64,000 nucleotides of DNA from Echinococcus granulosus (taxonomy: Eukaryota; Platyhelminthes; Cestoda; Cyclophyllidea; Taeniidae). The notes below the pieces were generated by a model that did not search any database, was not told the DNA's origin, and was given only the letters and a program-made list of their open reading frames with translations. This document shows positions 61,375-64,000 of this stretch, one piece after another. Numbering within the stretch: the stretch's first letter is position 1; the number at the start of each line of letters is the position of its first letter. Position numbers and translations under genes: made by a program. Location: assembly GCF_000524195.1 (NCBI RefSeq), contig NW_020170396.1, positions 936,127-1,000,126 on the forward strand, given 5' to 3'.

Positions 61375-64000
61375 AAAACTCCTGCATCTACTTGAGATGA
61401 TGTGCCACACACTGAAAGCAGGGTGTTGTCATAAGTGAAAATTTAAGAAAGTTTTTGTGTTTACACAAGTAGTGGAGCAGTCTTTCTGGAAATGAATAGG
61501 TTGATGTGAATATTTCTTAAATTTTGCGATGACATTAGTTTAATGGGATTAGCTGTGCTAGTGCATGCAACTAGTAAAACATGGTAATCAGGCGGTTTCT
61601 ACTATGCTAAAACTAAATTACATGGTAAAGTAAATATGAAGAGCGAAAAGAATTATCACAGGTAAGCGATTTTATCGCAGAGACTGCGGGGGCAGAGGCA
61701 AATGCTCATATGCAGCGCCTCGGATCATCCTTGAAGGTCACTTGGACGGTCATGACAGCAAGGTGAGCGTAGAAACAGCAGCTTGAGGAATTCGCATAGT
61801 TAAATACATTCTAGAAAAATGTTTTCACTAGTATGCGTCAAGCCCATCGTACGTGATTTTTTGCTGTGTTTAGAAGGCGAGAGCCGGATATTGGGTTGTA
61901 GGTTTGTAGGATGGGTTGTGTGTGACTTCAACGCTGGGGGGGGGAGGTCAGTTAATTAATCATGTAGGTGGTCAGACCGAGATTATGTGACCTGGTACCA
62001 GCATGGTAACACGTTCAGTGAATAAATCTCCGACTGAAGCTGTGGCTATAGGCCAGCACATTAATGCCGGCACCATCAAATGGCGACACCTTAGAAAAAG
62101 GAGTTAACTACCACTGTTCTTACAATAACACTGACGTCAACCATAAAAACCCGCTTATATAAAATGAATAATAATCATTGTGCGAAAAATCACCCCCATT
62201 TTCTTTAATAATCGACCAAAAAAGTCTCATCAGGTCACAGTAATCAGCTATTGGACAGGCATTGGCGTAGCCCCACAGATTCCATTCCAACAGCCAATGG
62301 GTTTCATGATTTCACTTGTTAAGGTCATGGCAAGACTGAAGGTGCCCTAGAGCGCCCACCAGCATCCACAGCCAAATTGTCTCAACGCGTCATTTTGGGG
62401 ACAACAAGCACAACCCAGCTAGGTCTCGACCTCAGTATCGTAAGAATGCGTGAATCGACTACTTGCCCCCCCACTGCTTGGTATTACTTTTGTTTATCAA
62501 CTTTACTCATAGTTCCCATTTGTGATGATGTACGACTAAGAATTTTTTTATATCTGGATCCTTTCACTGTGCTCCAATGCAAATTTGACTGACTTTCGAG
62601 GGCATCCAACACATCGTTAACTAAAGTATGGGCGAATAGGATCTGATTAGTCCAAAGGTAGTGTCATAACAGCACCGTCATAATACCGTTTGGATGGTGG
62701 CTTAATTTTATAGGCTTTCTACACACGCCCATGGATGAATCACCAAAACCTCCGCTGTGTTTCTCGCTTCGGAGCAAATCTCACCATTAAACCGGCTCAT
62801 CAGGGTTAAATTAGATTCTGGACACCATTAGGGAAAGCCAACATGCTGAACCGATCATGCATGATCCCAAGCTCGCACTTACACCATGTACTCGTTCAAG
62901 AGAAGTATTTTAGAACAAATAACTCCTTATACAAAAACAAAAAGACGAGAAGGTGACCGATGAAGAAACCAACAGCTGAGTATTGAATAAAAGAAGTTTG
63001 TACTAAAATCCGACAATTTGTTACCTCGATCCAGCCCTAGAAACAGGACTTCGTAAGCAGCTTTGCTACCTACACACAGAAGGGCTGGGGGGCCTGGTGC
63101 TGGGAGGGGAGCTCTGCACTATCGACGTGGAGGTCGGTTTATGTTTGACACACTACTCAAAACCACTGGTGTCCAACTTAATTTGAATCGAGGTCGGACA
63201 AGTTAGCTGGATATGAATCACAATTCCGGAATGCAGGTTCGTCGTATGTCTGAAAGGGAGGTGAACTGTCCTACCTAGAAAATGAATTGATGGTGCATTG
63301 GACATTAGAAACCTGCCTTAACAGACACCGCAGACTGGATAATCGTGTCTGGACATGAGTCGACCTCAAAAATATCGCGTTAAGCGAAAGTGCCTCTCTC
63401 CTCCCCCCCCCCCCTTAATCAGGACCGTTCTAGGGGAGAAAGTACAAGTGGGGTCGACACCGCGGCCTGCCCATCACACAACATGATCCAAACAAAGCCT
63501 CCCCCTATCGCATCGGCTCCGCTTCACAGTGAAGAAGGGATGGGTGACAAACTGAATAAACCACATCGGCGAAACGGAGTGCGGGAGGACGTCCTGCCGG
63601 ATTTGACGAGATGGTGACTCATTCCGCGAAAGGCACTGAGAGCAGCCTGCCTCAGGAAGGCTGCGATATGAAACTGCTCCCAAGCCTTGCTGGTAGACCT
63701 CCATGACGCAGACGTACTACTTAAAAAAAGCATCACCGCAACTGACAATAAAAAAAAACAGGGCTGCTCAAAAAGAAAACACATTGTCCTCCGCATCACA
63801 TAAGCATAAGTTAACAAACATGTCAAGCAGTCGCAGACAGCTCACTCAAAAAGGCACTCCAATTTGTCCACAAAGGGATTCCAAACCAAAATACAACATG
63901 TGCAAGAGGTATTTTTTCAATGTGAATGCAAAATAGTGCGATTACACCAAACGCTACAGCGAAACGTCAGTCTGAAAATTCTCTTGTTGGCTTTGGTGTT
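61375..64000. other. Window end, no supported gene
   Basis: One exon-like stretch (61680-61765) has an acceptor TTTATCGCAG, an open frame and a donor AGCAAG|GTGAGC, but nothing links it to a gene. A C(12) run lies at 63403-63414. Nothing else is recognisable. Confidence 0.35.

Noticed and set aside
1..64000. tRNA, rRNA genes and CRISPR arrays
   Set aside because: No convincing A/B-box tRNA structure, rRNA-like stretch or regularly spaced short repeats was seen on either strand by eye.

Overview
This 64-kb window is nuclear DNA from an animal. Coding sequence is broken into short exons with GT...AG introns of about 50 bp to 5.7 kb. Family resemblance, intron style, moderate AT-richness and the repeat content suggest an invertebrate, most likely a parasitic flatworm (cestode or trematode). 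That taxon is inference; no marker here proves it. There are no bacterial operons, CRISPR arrays or recognisable tRNA/rRNA genes. A 100-N assembly gap lies at 56019-56118.

Layout. (1) 1204-8529, minus strand: an eight-exon gene for a 483-residue predicted type I membrane protein with signal peptide, one transmembrane helix and a cytoplasmic PPPY motif; I do not recognise the family. (2) 8865-9813: a compact non-autonomous LTR element on the minus strand with two ~197-bp LTRs, primer binding site, polypurine tract and 4-bp target duplication. Next to it, at 10570-11640, is a decayed Ty3/gypsy pol relic on the plus strand. (3) 12706-18513, plus: a complete 15-exon ATG7 gene (693 aa), the E1-like enzyme of autophagy. 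(4) 21334-31112, plus: a complete six-exon LIM-homeobox gene of the Lhx1/5 (Lim1/lin-11) class (617 aa). (5) 32019-33603: a cluster of LTR copies of the same family as in (2), one a solo LTR with a perfect CTTC target duplication; another copy lies at 61176-61374. (6) 36305-57051, plus: a fibronectin-III receptor resembling the Hedgehog co-receptor family (Ihog/CDON/BOC), with a signal peptide, two FN3 domains, one transmembrane helix and a long Pro/Ser-rich tail. Its 3' part is interrupted by the assembly gap. (7) 58847-60800, minus: possible exons of a further unrecognised gene.

The genes do not form a pathway; they are independent loci (autophagy conjugation, neural/developmental transcription, cell-surface reception). 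For the four main genes every splice junction I placed is phase-consistent, and the three complete models end at in-frame stops. Three genes have a polyadenylation signal 80-90 nt after the stop. The remaining sequence is introns and intergenic DNA with simple-sequence tracts and LTR debris.
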